From contig CAVOHR010000003.1 in assembly GCA_963695835.1 (NCBI GenBank), positions 124,001-188,000 on the forward strand: a stretch of DNA of 64,000 bases, in the 5' to 3' direction. A program made the translations under genes and the position numbers. Below, piece by piece: positions 49,656 through 58,430 of this stretch. Below the pieces are notes generated by a model. That model did not search any database and was not told the DNA's origin. It saw only the letters and a program-made list of their open reading frames with translations. Source of the stretch: VRUE01 sp963695835. GTDB taxonomy: Bacteria > Actinomycetota > Thermoleophilia > Solirubrobacterales > 70-9. Every line of letters starts with the position of its first letter. The stretch's first letter is position 1.

Positions 49656-51541
49656 TGTCCTGGGAGCTGGCCAGCTTCCTGATCCTCGGCGCCGTCCTGA
49701 TCGGCGGCTTCGCCTGGTATGAGCGCTCGCGCCCGACCTCGCAGGTCGTGGCCCTGGTGGCCGCTCTGGCCGCGCTCGCGGTCGCCGGCCGCGTCGCCTT
49801 CGCGGCGCTGCCCAACGTCGTCGCCACCACCGACATCGTCATCTTCGCCGGCTTCGCGCTCGGCGCCGCGCCCGGCTTCGTGGTCGGCGCCCTCGCCGGC
49901 CTGGTCTCCAACTTCTGGCTCGGGCAGGGGCCGTGGACGCCGTGGCAGATGGCGGGCTGGGGGCTGTGCGGGATCCTCGGCGCCGTGCTGGCGGTCGCCA
50001 GGCCCCGGCCCAGCCGCTTCACCCTGGCCGCCGTCTGCGCCCTGGCCGGCGTCGGCTACGGCGCTCTGCTGAACTTCTCTCTGATGGCGACCTACGGAGG
50101 TGACCTCTCGCTGCAGCGATTCCTCGCGCTGGAGTCGCGCGCCGTGCCGTTCGACGCCGCCCACGCGATCGGCAACGCGACCCTGGCGCTGCTCGCCGGT
50201 CCGGCGATGGTGCGGGCTCTGGTCCGCTTCCGCGAGCGCTTCGAGTGGCGCGCCCCGGCGGTCGCCTCGGTCGTCCTCCTGGCGCTCGCGCTGGCCAGCG
50301 TCCTGCCCGCTCGCGCCCAGGCCGGCGGCGCCGGCGCCGCCGCCTGGCTCGTCTCGGTCGAGAACTCCGACGGCGGCTGGGGCTCCTCGCCGGAAAGCGC
50401 CTCGAGCCCGTCGATCACCGCCTGGGCGATGCTCGGCCTCGAGGCCGCCGGCCGCAACCCGCTCGACGTCTCCAAGGGCGGCAAGACCCCGGTCGACTAC
50501 CTGCGCTCCGGCGTCGGCAAGCTGAGCAGCGCGGGCGACTTCGCCCGCACGATCCTCGCGCTGGAGGGCGCCGGGATGAACCCGCGCGACTTCGCCGGCC
50601 ACGACCTCGTCTCCGCCCTGGCCAAGCGCCGCCGCGGCGGCGGCTCCTTCGGAGGCTGGCCGGGCTCGACCGCCTTCGCGATCATCGCCCTGCGCGCCGG
50701 CGGCGCCGGCGGGATCGACAGCTCGATCTCCTGGCTGGCCAAGGCTCAGAACGGTGACGGGGGGTGGGGCGACACCCCCGGCTCGCCCAGCACGCCGGAC
50801 GGCACCGGCGCCGCGCTGCAGGCGATCCCGAGCACCGACGCGGCCCGCCACGGGCTCGCCTACCTGCGCCACGCCCAGCGCCCCAACGGCGGCTTCGCGC
50901 TCGGCGGCTCCGGCGCCGCCAACACGCAGTCGACCGCCTGGGCGGTGCAGGGGATGATCGCGGTCGGGACCGACCCGGCGACTGTCAGGGCGGGCGGCAA
51001 GAGCCCGCTCGAATACCTCGCCTCACTCCAGCAGTCCGACGGTCACTATCGCTACTCGGCGTCGAGCGACCAGACGCCGGTCTGGGTCACCGGCCAGGTG
51101 CTGGCCGCGACCGCCGGCGACGCCTTCCCGATCCCCGCGCCGCCGCGCCTGCCGCAGCCGAAGCCTCAGACCACTCCCGCCCCGCCGAGCGTGCCTCATG
51201 GCACCGGGTCGGGTTCGGTTCCCACGGCGCCGTCGTTGCCGCCGTCGCTCGAACGGGGCAGCCCCGGGACCCCGGCTTCACCGGCCGGCGGGGGAACCGG
51301 AAGCGGCGGCTCCTCCGGCGCCAAGCCGCCGCCGGCCAGGGGCGTCCCGGCCCTGCCGCTGCCGCCGGGCGTTCCCCGGGACGAAGAACCGACCACGATC
51401 GCGCCGGCGGCGGCCGCAGCGACCTTCGAAGCGAGCGAGAATCCAGGCCCGAAGCCCTGGGCGCCGCTCGGCATCGGCCTCGGCTGCGCCGGCGCCGCCC
51501 TGGCCGGCGTCCTCCTCCTCGGCCGCCGCTTCGGCTGGTAG
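49652..51541 (+). CDS. ECF S-component fused to an alpha-toroid (transcobalamin alpha-like) domain
   Basis: A 629-residue protein. Residues 1-205 are a membrane S-component with about six helices (TTDIVIFAGFALGAAPGFVV, LAGLVSNFWLGQGPWTPWQM). Residues about 225-480 are an alpha/alpha toroid with repeated GG-W/F motifs (SDGGWGSSPES, GGGSFGGWPGS, GDGGWGDTPG, PNGGFALGGSG), the prenyltransferase/squalene-oxidase-repeat fold to which the alpha domain of transcobalamin also belongs. A Pro/Gly-rich linker and one last membrane helix follow. The combination with DUF4430 proteins and a B12 riboswitch points to cobalamin (or precursor) import. Confidence 0.85.
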   Translation: MMSWELASFLILGAVLIGGFAWYERSRPTSQVVALVAALAALAVAGRVAFAALPNVVATTDIVIFAGFALGAAPGFVVGALAGLVSNFWLGQGPWTPWQMAGWGLCGILGAVLAVARPRPSRFTLAAVCALAGVGYGALLNFSLMATYGGDLSLQRFLALESRAVPFDAAHAIGNATLALLAGPAMVRALVRFRERFEWRAPAVASVVLLALALASVLPARAQAGGAGAAAWLVSVENSDGGWGSSPESASSPSITAWAMLGLEAAGRNPLDVSKGGKTPVDYLRSGVGKLSSAGDFARTILALEGAGMNPRDFAGHDLVSALAKRRRGGGSFGGWPGSTAFAIIALRAGGAGGIDSSISWLAKAQNGDGGWGDTPGSPSTPDGTGAALQAIPSTDAARHGLAYLRHAQRPNGGFALGGSGAANTQSTAWAVQGMIAVGTDPATVRAGGKSPLEYLASLQQSDGHYRYSASSDQTPVWVTGQVLAATAGDAFPIPAPPRLPQPKPQTTPAPPSVPHGTGSGSVPTAPSLPPSLERGSPGTPASPAGGGTGSGGSSGAKPPPARGVPALPLPPGVPRDEEPTTIAPAAAAATFEASENPGPKPWAPLGIGLGCAGAALAGVLLLGRRFGW

Positions 51542-51565
51542 CCGGGGCGCTATACGCTCGAAGGC

Positions 51566-52075
51566 ATGGATCTCGAGACGGCGATCCGCAGCCGCCGAAC
51601 CCACAAGGCGTTCGGCGCCGAGCCGCTGCCCCGCGAGCAGGTCGAGGAGCTGCTCGACCTCGCCCGCTGGGCGCCCAACCACCACCTGACCGGGCCCTGG
51701 CGCTTCCGCGTCGTCGGGCCCCGAGCGCTGAAGCGGCTGAAGCAGGCGGCCGGCCCGGAGGGGGCCGCCAAGCTCGACCGCGCCCCGACCCTGATCGTCG
51801 TCTCCTGCGTGCTCAGCGGCGACCTGCTCCAGGACGAGGAGGACCTGCACGCGACCGCGGTCGCCTCCTACATCGTCCTGCTCGCCGCCCACGGCCGCGG
51901 GTTCGCCGGCTACTGGCGCACGCCCGCCGTGCTGCGCAGCGAGGCGGGAAGGCGGGCGGTCGGGCTGCCGCCGGGCGAGCGCTTCGTCGGCCTCCTGCAC
52001 CTCGGCGCGCCGCGGCAGGAGAGGGAGCCGCCGCAGCGACCGCCGGTCGAGCAGACCGCGATCTTCCTCGACTGA
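51566..52075 (+). CDS. Nitroreductase-family flavoprotein
   Basis: A 169-residue FMN-binding protein with IRSRRTHKAFGAEPLPREQV, LARWAPNHHLTGPWRF and GFAGYWRTPAVL, the standard short nitroreductase pattern. It is not clearly BluB (the B12 lower-ligand enzyme), although it follows the B12 operon. The stop overlaps glpD by 1 bp. Confidence 0.85.
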   Translation: MDLETAIRSRRTHKAFGAEPLPREQVEELLDLARWAPNHHLTGPWRFRVVGPRALKRLKQAAGPEGAAKLDRAPTLIVVSCVLSGDLLQDEEDLHATAVASYIVLLAAHGRGFAGYWRTPAVLRSEAGRRAVGLPPGERFVGLLHLGAPRQEREPPQRPPVEQTAIFLD

Positions 52076-53766
52076 TGCTGTCGCGCGCCGCAGCCCTCGA
52101 GTCGATCGCCGGCCGGCGCTTCGAGGTGGTGGTGATCGGCGGCGGGATCACCGGCGCCGGCGTCGCCCTCGACGCCGCCTCGCGCGGCTACTCGGTCGCC
52201 CTGCTGGAGCGCGGCGACTACGCCTCGGGCACCTCGAGCCGCTCCTCGAAGATGGTCCACGGCGGCCTCCGCTACCTGCAGAACTTCGACCTCGGCCTGG
52301 TCCGCGAGGCGCTGATCGAGCGCCAGCTGATGGTTCAGCTGGCACCGCACCTCGTCTACCCGACTCCCTTCGTCGTCCCCTCCTTCGCCGACGAGCGCCG
52401 GCAGCGGGGCCTCGGGATCGGGCTCAACATGTACGACGTGATGGCGACGACGCGGGTCGGCCGCAGCCGCCGCGACATCCGCGCCGCCAGGGAGGAGGAC
52501 GAGCAGCTCTACTGGTCGCCGGACCGCCACCGCACGATCGACCGCGAGGAGCTGCTCGAGCTGGTCCCCGCGCTGGAGCGGCGCGACCCTGAGGACGCCT
52601 ACCTCTTCTACGACTGCCAGACCGACGACGTGCGCCTCGTCCTCACCGTGCTCGGCGAGGCCGAGCGCTTCGGCGCGACGATGCTGAACGGCGCCGAGGT
52701 GACGGAGGTGCTGAGCCGCGGCGGCCGCGCCTGCGGGGTCGCCTGCATCGAGGCGGAGTCGGGCGAGCGCTTCGAGGTCGAGGCCGACAACGTCGTCAAC
52801 GCGACCGGCGTCTGGGCCGACCGCATCCGCTCCGAGATCGTCGAGGAGGAGGACGTGCCGCGGATCGCGCCCAGCCGCGGCACGCACGTCCTCCTCGACA
52901 GGGACGACCTCTCGACCGGGTCGGCGGCCTGCATCGTTCCGGCCGCAGAGGGGCGGCAGATATTCGCCCTGCCGTGGTACGGCCGCACCCTGGTCGGCAC
53001 CACCGACAACGACTTCAGCGGCGACATCGACCACCCCGATCCGGTCAGCGGCGACATCGAGTACCTGCTCGAGGCGGTCAACGCCTTCTTCGGCGTGACG
53101 CTGGGCGCCGCCGACCTGGTCGGTGCCTACGCCGGCGTGCGGCCGCTGATCTCCACCGGCGACCCGAAGAAGTCGGTCGACATCTCGCGCAAAGCGGAGC
53201 TGTACGAGACATCGTCGGGGATGCTGACGATCACCGGCGGCAAGCTGACCACCTGGCGTCGGATGGCGAAGCAGACGGTCGACCGCCTGGTCGAGCGCGG
53301 CGCCCGCGAGGCCCCCTGCCACACCGCCGAGATCCCGCTGGGGATGGAGGCGCGCGCCGCCGACCTCGAGGCGCCCGCTGGGGTGGGGGAGGAGGCGGTC
53401 GCCCAGCTCGCCTTCCGCTACGGCCACGCGGCGCGCGCCGTGCTGGCGCTGGCCGGGGAGGATCCGAAGCTGGCGGCGGCGATCGTCCCCGGCCGCCCCG
53501 ACCTACTGGCCGAGGCGACGATCGCGGCGCGGCACGAGCAGGCCCGCAGCGTCGCCGACGTGCTGCTGCGCCGCACCAGGCTGGGCCTGCTCGCCGCGCC
53601 GCAGCTGCGCGACGCCGCCTCGGTGCGGCCGGTGGCGGAGGCGCTGGGCGCCGAGCTGGGCTGGTCGCGGCGGCGGGTGAAGCGCGAGGCCGAGGCCTGG
53701 CCGGCGGCGGCGGCCGAGGCCGGGATCGACCCGGCGGCGACCGCGGCAATCCAGCCGCTTCAATAA
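52075..53766 (+). CDS. glpD: Glycerol-3-phosphate dehydrogenase
   Basis: A 563-residue FAD enzyme that oxidises glycerol 3-phosphate to dihydroxyacetone phosphate and passes electrons to quinone. VVVIGGGITGAGVALDAASR binds FAD, then GDYASGTSSRSSKMVHGGLR is the family signature; IFALPWYGRTLVGTTDND and LTITGGKLTTWRRMA are also typical. A C-terminal GlpD helical domain is complete. The ATG overlaps the previous stop. Confidence 0.95.
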   Translation: MLSRAAALESIAGRRFEVVVIGGGITGAGVALDAASRGYSVALLERGDYASGTSSRSSKMVHGGLRYLQNFDLGLVREALIERQLMVQLAPHLVYPTPFVVPSFADERRQRGLGIGLNMYDVMATTRVGRSRRDIRAAREEDEQLYWSPDRHRTIDREELLELVPALERRDPEDAYLFYDCQTDDVRLVLTVLGEAERFGATMLNGAEVTEVLSRGGRACGVACIEAESGERFEVEADNVVNATGVWADRIRSEIVEEEDVPRIAPSRGTHVLLDRDDLSTGSAACIVPAAEGRQIFALPWYGRTLVGTTDNDFSGDIDHPDPVSGDIEYLLEAVNAFFGVTLGAADLVGAYAGVRPLISTGDPKKSVDISRKAELYETSSGMLTITGGKLTTWRRMAKQTVDRLVERGAREAPCHTAEIPLGMEARAADLEAPAGVGEEAVAQLAFRYGHAARAVLALAGEDPKLAAAIVPGRPDLLAEATIAARHEQARSVADVLLRRTRLGLLAAPQLRDAASVRPVAEALGAELGWSRRRVKREAEAWPAAAAEAGIDPAATAAIQPLQ

Positions 53767-53776
53767 CCTGCCGCCG

Positions 53777-54643
53777 GTGAACAAGTCCGAGCTGGAGTCC
53801 AAGCATCTCGCCGAGCTGCACGCGCTGGCCGCCGAGGCCGGCGTCGAGCGCTACCGGATGCTGCCCCGCGCCGAGCTGATCGAGAAGCTCGCCGCCGGCG
53901 GCGGCGATGGCGGGGCGAAGCCGAAGGGCGAAGGCGGGGGGCGCGAGCCCGGCCGCCGCAGGCGGCGCGGCGGCGGCGATCGGGCCCCTCGCGAGGACCA
54001 GCCGCGCGGCGAGCCCCGCGAGCGCAAACCGCGCGGCGAGCCCCGCGAGCGCAAACCGCGCCAGCCGCGCAAACCGCGGCCGGAGCCCAAGCCCGAGCCG
54101 GCGCAGAAGCCGGCGCCGCGGGCACGCGAGGCCGCGCCGGTCGCGGCCGCCGCAAGCGCCGAGCGCCCGAAGCGCAAACGCCGGCGCCGTCGCTGGGGCC
54201 GGCGCCGCAAGGGCGGCATCCGCGTCCACGACCTGCTGCTGCCGCCGTCCCCGGGTCGCCGCGCGATCGTCTACGCCGAGAGCCGCGAGGGCTGCACCGC
54301 GCTGCTGCGCGAACTCGCCTCCGAGCTGGCCGGGGAGTCGAAGGGCCCGGACCCGATCGCCCTGCTGATCGACCCGAGCCCCGAGGAGCTGGCCGAGTGG
54401 AAGCGCGAGGCGCCGCGGGCCGAGATCGTCTCCGCCGGCCAGGCACGCCACGCCGACGACGCCCTCGCCCAGGCCGCCCGCCGCGCCGGCGGCGGCGAGG
54501 ACGTGATCGTCCTGATCGACTCCCTGACCCGCTTCGCCGAGACCTTCGCCGGCCCCGACGAGGCCCGCGACCTGTTCGATGCCGGCCTCGACGCCACCGG
54601 CGGCACCCTGACCGTGGTGGCCGCGGTCGAGCGGCCGAGCTGA
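53777..54643 (+). CDS. Rho-like protein without the P-loop
   Basis: A 288-residue protein. Residues 3-45 match the Rho N-terminal SAP-like domain (SELESKHLAELHALAAEAGV). Residues about 50-160 are a very basic, Arg/Pro/Gly-rich linker. The rest resembles a shortened Rho ATPase fold: GGIRVHDLLLPPSPGRRAIV stands where Rho has its Walker A (no GKT), while EDVIVLIDSLTRFAETF keeps the Walker B region. It lacks the RNA-binding cold-shock domain. It may bind nucleic acid or Rho itself without hydrolysing ATP. The start is GTG. Confidence 0.8.
   Translation: MNKSELESKHLAELHALAAEAGVERYRMLPRAELIEKLAAGGGDGGAKPKGEGGGREPGRRRRRGGGDRAPREDQPRGEPRERKPRGEPRERKPRQPRKPRPEPKPEPAQKPAPRAREAAPVAAAASAERPKRKRRRRRWGRRRKGGIRVHDLLLPPSPGRRAIVYAESREGCTALLRELASELAGESKGPDPIALLIDPSPEELAEWKREAPRAEIVSAGQARHADDALAQAARRAGGGEDVIVLIDSLTRFAETFAGPDEARDLFDAGLDATGGTLTVVAAVERPS
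54004..54057 (+). repeat. Perfect 27-bp tandem duplication in the Rho-like gene
   Basis: Positions 54004-54030 and 54031-54057 are identical and encode RGEPRERKP twice in the basic linker. Such in-frame repeats can expand or contract by slippage. Confidence 0.85.
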
Positions 54644-54727
54644 CTCTCAGGCTCAGTACTTCCCCGCAGCGCCAAGCAGTGACCTGTGCGGATGGCGCTG
54701 CCGCGGGGCGCCCCTAAGGTCGGATGG

Positions 54728-57064
54728 ATGGATGCCGCCGAGTCGACCGAACGCGCAGCCGAGTCGGTCGAGGCGGTCCGCGGCTTCGAGCGGCTCTCCC
54801 GGGCCGACGTCGACTTCGCCGGCGGCAAGGGCGCCAACCTGGGTGAGCTGACCGCCGCCGGGCTGCCGGTTCCTCCCGGCTTCGTCCTCGGCGCTCCCGC
54901 CTACGCCGCGTTCTGCGACGACAGCGGCCTGCGCGCCCGGATCGCCGAGCGCCTCGCCGCGGTCGACGTCGAGGACACCGCGGAGCTGGAGCGGGCCGCC
55001 TCGGAGGTGCGGCGGATGGTCGAGTCGGAGCCGCTGCCGAGCCGGCTCGAGCAGGCCGTCGCCGCGGCGTACGAGCAGCTCGCGGGCGAGGAGACGGACG
55101 CCGCTGTCGCGGTCCGTTCCTCGGCCACCGCCGAGGACACCGAGTCCGCCTCCTTCGCCGGGATGAACGAGACCCTGCTCAACGTGCGCGGGCCCGACGC
55201 CGTCCTCGACGCCGTCCGCCGCTGCTGGTCGTCGCTGTTCGGCGCCCGCACGGTCTACTACCGGGCGAAGCGGGGCTTCGGCCAGGCCGACATGGACATC
55301 GCGGTCGTCGTCCAGCGGCAGGTCGAGGCGACCCGGGCGGGCGTGATGTTCACCGTCGACCCCGCCTCCGGCGCCGCCGACCACCTGGTCATCGAGGGCG
55401 CCTTCGGCCTCGGCGAGGCCGTGGTCTCGGGCTCCGTCTCGCCCGACCGCTACGTCGTCTCCAAGCGGGGGATGGCGATCGCGCGACGCGAAGTGCGCCG
55501 CAAGGAGCTGGCGATCGAGCCGGTCGCGGGCGGCGGCACCGCGACCCGGAAGCTGGAGGAGGGCGAGGCGATGGCGCCGGTCCTGGACGACGGCGAGGTG
55601 CGGCGGATCGCCGAGCTGGGGATGCGCATCGAGGAGCACTACGGAGCGCCGCAGGACACCGAGTGGGCGATCGGCGGCGACGGCGCGATCTGGATGCTCC
55701 AGTCGCGCCCGATCACCGCGGCCGGTGGCGAGGGCCCGGCCCCGCCGCGGGCGGCGCGCGGCGCCGAGCTGGTGCGCGGGCTGGGCGCGGCCCCGGGCGC
55801 CGCCTCCGGGGAGGCCCGCATCGTGTCCGCCCTCGACGGAGCCGGCAAGCTGGCCGAGGGCGAGGTCCTGGTCACCCACATGACCGCTCCCGACTGGGTG
55901 CCGCTGATGCGCCGCGCGGCGGCGATCGTCACCGACTCCGGCGGCATGACCTGCCACGCGGCGATCGTCTCGCGCGAGCTCGGCATCCCCTGCGTGGTCG
56001 GCACCGCGGAGGCGACCAAGGTGCTGCGCGACGGCGAGCTGGTGACCGTCGACGCGACCGAGGGGGTGGTGCGAGAGGGGGCGATGCCGGAGCGTCCGGC
56101 GGCCCCGGCCGCCGGCGCCGGAGCGTCGCGCCCGGCCGCCGCGCCGCCGGGCCCCGTCACCGGCACCAAGCTCCTAGTCAACCTCTCCGAGCCGTCCCAG
56201 CTCGAGCGCGCCGCCGGCCTCGACGTCGACGGGGTCGGCCTGCTCCGCGCCGAGCTGATGGTCGTCGAGGCGCTGGAGGGCGTCCACCCGCGGCTGCTGA
56301 TCGAGCAGGGGCGGGGCGAGCGGTTCGTCGAGCGGATGGCCGACTCGCTGACCGCCTTCGCCAACGCCTTCGCGCCGCGGCCGATCACCTACCGGACGAT
56401 CGACTTCCGCACCAACGAGTTCCGCGGCCTCGAGGGCGGCGAGCGCTTCGAGCCCGAGGAGTCCAACCCGATGATCGGCTACCGCGGCGCCCTGCGCTAC
56501 ATGCGCGAGCCCGACCTGCTGGGCCTGGAGCTGGAGGCGATCGCGCGCGTCTGGGACGCCGGGCACACCAACTTCCACGTGATGATCCCGTTCGTCCGCA
56601 CCCCGCGCGAGGTGGTCGCGGTTCGGGCGCAGATCGAGGCCGCCGGCCTGCTCTCGCGGCCCGGCTTCGAGCTCTGGGTGATGGCCGAGGTCCCCTCGGT
56701 CCTGTTCCACCTCGAGCGCTACGCGGAGCTGGGGATCGCCGGCATCTCGATCGGCTCCAACGACCTGACGCAGCTCGTGCTCGGCGCCGACCGCGACTCC
56801 GAGCTGGTCGCCGAGGTCTTCGACGAGCGCGATCCGGCGGTCACCGAGTACATCGCCGAGCTGCTGGCGCGGGCCAGGGATCTCGACCTGCGCAGCTCGA
56901 TCTGCGGCCAGGCGCCCTCGGTCTACCCCGAGTACGCCGAGATCCTCGTCCGCGCCGGGATCGAGGCGATCTCGGTCAACATCGACGCGGTCGACCGGGC
57001 GCGGCGGCTGGTCGCCGCCGCCGAGCGGCGGGTGCTGCTGGACTCGGCGCGAGGCGGGGCCTAG
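54728..57064 (+). CDS. ppsA: Phosphoenolpyruvate synthase
   Basis: A 778-residue enzyme converting pyruvate and ATP to PEP, AMP and phosphate. The ATP-grasp half has GGKGANLGELTAAGLPVPPG and VRSSATAEDTESASFAGMNE; the swivelling domain has GGMTCHAAIVSRELGIPC with the phosphorylated His; the PEP-binding half has NPMIGYRGALRY and SIGSNDLTQLVLGADRD, and CGQAPS carries the catalytic Cys. ATG 54728 starts the conserved part after two near-by upstream ATGs. Confidence 0.94.
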   Translation: MDAAESTERAAESVEAVRGFERLSRADVDFAGGKGANLGELTAAGLPVPPGFVLGAPAYAAFCDDSGLRARIAERLAAVDVEDTAELERAASEVRRMVESEPLPSRLEQAVAAAYEQLAGEETDAAVAVRSSATAEDTESASFAGMNETLLNVRGPDAVLDAVRRCWSSLFGARTVYYRAKRGFGQADMDIAVVVQRQVEATRAGVMFTVDPASGAADHLVIEGAFGLGEAVVSGSVSPDRYVVSKRGMAIARREVRRKELAIEPVAGGGTATRKLEEGEAMAPVLDDGEVRRIAELGMRIEEHYGAPQDTEWAIGGDGAIWMLQSRPITAAGGEGPAPPRAARGAELVRGLGAAPGAASGEARIVSALDGAGKLAEGEVLVTHMTAPDWVPLMRRAAAIVTDSGGMTCHAAIVSRELGIPCVVGTAEATKVLRDGELVTVDATEGVVREGAMPERPAAPAAGAGASRPAAAPPGPVTGTKLLVNLSEPSQLERAAGLDVDGVGLLRAELMVVEALEGVHPRLLIEQGRGERFVERMADSLTAFANAFAPRPITYRTIDFRTNEFRGLEGGERFEPEESNPMIGYRGALRYMREPDLLGLELEAIARVWDAGHTNFHVMIPFVRTPREVVAVRAQIEAAGLLSRPGFELWVMAEVPSVLFHLERYAELGIAGISIGSNDLTQLVLGADRDSELVAEVFDERDPAVTEYIAELLARARDLDLRSSICGQAPSVYPEYAEILVRAGIEAISVNIDAVDRARRLVAAAERRVLLDSARGGA

Positions 57065-57071
57065 CCCAGGC

Positions 57072-57551
57072 CTAGCCCCGGTAGGCGATGCGGCGCCAGC
57101 TCGGCTCGCGCGAGAGCTCGATCGGCTCGTTGCTGCGCTCCGGCTGGACGTAGCCGAAGGTCTGGCTGCGCTCGTCGAAGACGACGTCGAGCTCGCCCTC
57201 CTTGACCCGCTGGTCGAGCCAGGCGCCGCGGAAGACGAGGCGCCGCAGCCAGTGCACGAGGCTGCGGTTGGCGGGGCCGACCAGGTCCTCCCAGTTCTCG
57301 TTGATGTGGACGCCGAGGCGCGAGCAGGGCTCGGCGATCTCGCCGTTCACCGCCAGGTCGAGCAGGTCTTCGAGCTCGTCGGGGCTCAGCCCCTGCTGGA
57401 CGAAGCCGAGCTTGACCGCGGCCTGCTCGACGCGCTGGCCGAAGTCGTTCTCGTTGAAGGCGAAGCGAAGCTCGCCGTACTCGAGCACGTAGTCGGAGCC
57501 CGACTCGTAATTGCCTCTGCGGGTCGTCTTCTTATTCACGTTGAAGCCCAA
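57072..57551 (-). CDS. Conserved-looking protein of unknown function
   Basis: A 159-residue soluble protein with no signal or membrane segment. It contains acidic and aromatic segments such as SDYVLEYGELRFAFNENDFG and LSPDELEDLLDLAVNGEIAE, with RLGVHINENWEDLVGPANRS and WLRRLVFRGAWLDQRV. Codon use matches its neighbours, so it is likely a real gene. I recognise no family. Confidence 0.6.
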   Translation of the reverse strand: MGFNVNKKTTRRGNYESGSDYVLEYGELRFAFNENDFGQRVEQAAVKLGFVQQGLSPDELEDLLDLAVNGEIAEPCSRLGVHINENWEDLVGPANRSLVHWLRRLVFRGAWLDQRVKEGELDVVFDERSQTFGYVQPERSNEPIELSREPSWRRIAYRG

Positions 57552-57638
57552 TCTGCCCTCGCAAGCCCAGCGGGAGCAGGTGCTGGATCATGCCTGTCAT
57601 CGTAGCCGCGTGCACTGGAGCGGCGGCCGCTGAAAGAG

Positions 57639-58379
57639 GTGTTGCGCTTGATCGACCTGCATTGCCACATCCTCCCCGCGCTCGACGACGGGGCGCTCGA
57701 CCGGCGCGACAGCGCCGGCATGGCCCGCCAGGCCGTGAACGACGGGATCGAGGCGGTCTGCGCGACTCCCCACATCCGCCACGACCACGACGTGCGGATC
57801 GAGGAGGTCGGCGAGCGGGTCGCGGCGCTCAACTCCCACCTCGACGAGGAGGGGATCCCGGTCGAGGTGCTGAGCGGCGGCGAGGTCGCCGAGACCGCGG
57901 TCGAGGCGCTCTCCGAGGAGGAGCTGGCGCGGATCTCCCTCGGCGCCGGGCGCTGGGTGCTGCTGGAGCCGGCGCCGGGGCCGCTGGGCGACAGCCTCGA
58001 GCGCCGCGTCGCCCACCTCGCCGAGCGCGGCCACCGCACCCTGATCGCCCACCCCGAGCGCCACGTCTCCGCCGACATGTTCGAGCGGATGGCGCGCCTG
58101 GTCGGGGCGGGCGCGCTGATCCAGGCGACCGCCGACTTCTTCCTGCGGGAGCGCACCGCCGCCGGCATGGTCGGCCTCGCCGAGCGGCGGCTGGTCCACG
58201 TCCTCGGCAGCGACGCCCACTCCTCCCACGGCGGCCGGCCGCTCCACCTCGGCGAGGCCCTCGCAAAGCTGCGCGAGATCGAGCCGATCGCCCCCCACGT
58301 CGACTGGATCGCCGAGACCGCCCCACAAGCCATCGTCGCCGGGCGCGACCTGGCTCCGCCGTTCGCTCCCGCCGTCTGA
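57639..58379 (+). CDS. PHP-domain tyrosine phosphatase, CpsB/YwqE type
   Basis: A 246-residue metal-dependent phosphatase. LIDLHCHILPALDDGALD is the PHP metal-binding start, CATPHIRHDH, LIAHPERH and LGSDAHSSHGGRP supply further ligands. Relatives dephosphorylate bacterial tyrosine kinases in polysaccharide export. No capsule genes lie beside it. The start is GTG after GAAAGAGG. Confidence 0.88.
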   Translation: MLRLIDLHCHILPALDDGALDRRDSAGMARQAVNDGIEAVCATPHIRHDHDVRIEEVGERVAALNSHLDEEGIPVEVLSGGEVAETAVEALSEEELARISLGAGRWVLLEPAPGPLGDSLERRVAHLAERGHRTLIAHPERHVSADMFERMARLVGAGALIQATADFFLRERTAAGMVGLAERRLVHVLGSDAHSSHGGRPLHLGEALAKLREIEPIAPHVDWIAETAPQAIVAGRDLAPPFAPAV

Positions 58380-58385
58380 CTGGCT

Positions 58386-58428
58386 GCGGGTCGCCTTATT
58401 CGGCATATGGACGGATAAAGCGACCCGC
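58386..58428. terminator. Bidirectional hairpin between convergent genes
   Basis: GCGGGTCGC (58386-58394) pairs with GCGACCCGC (58420-58428) as a perfect 9-bp stem. The loop is AT-rich for this genome and partly self-complementary (CTTAT and ATAAAG). It sits exactly between the stop codons of two convergent genes. Confidence 0.65.
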
Positions 58429-58430
58429 GG

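Noticed and set aside
51566..52075. Nitroreductase as BluB of B12 lower-ligand synthesis
   Set aside because: The sequence is a general short nitroreductase and I see no BluB-specific segment; position after the B12 operon alone is weak evidence.
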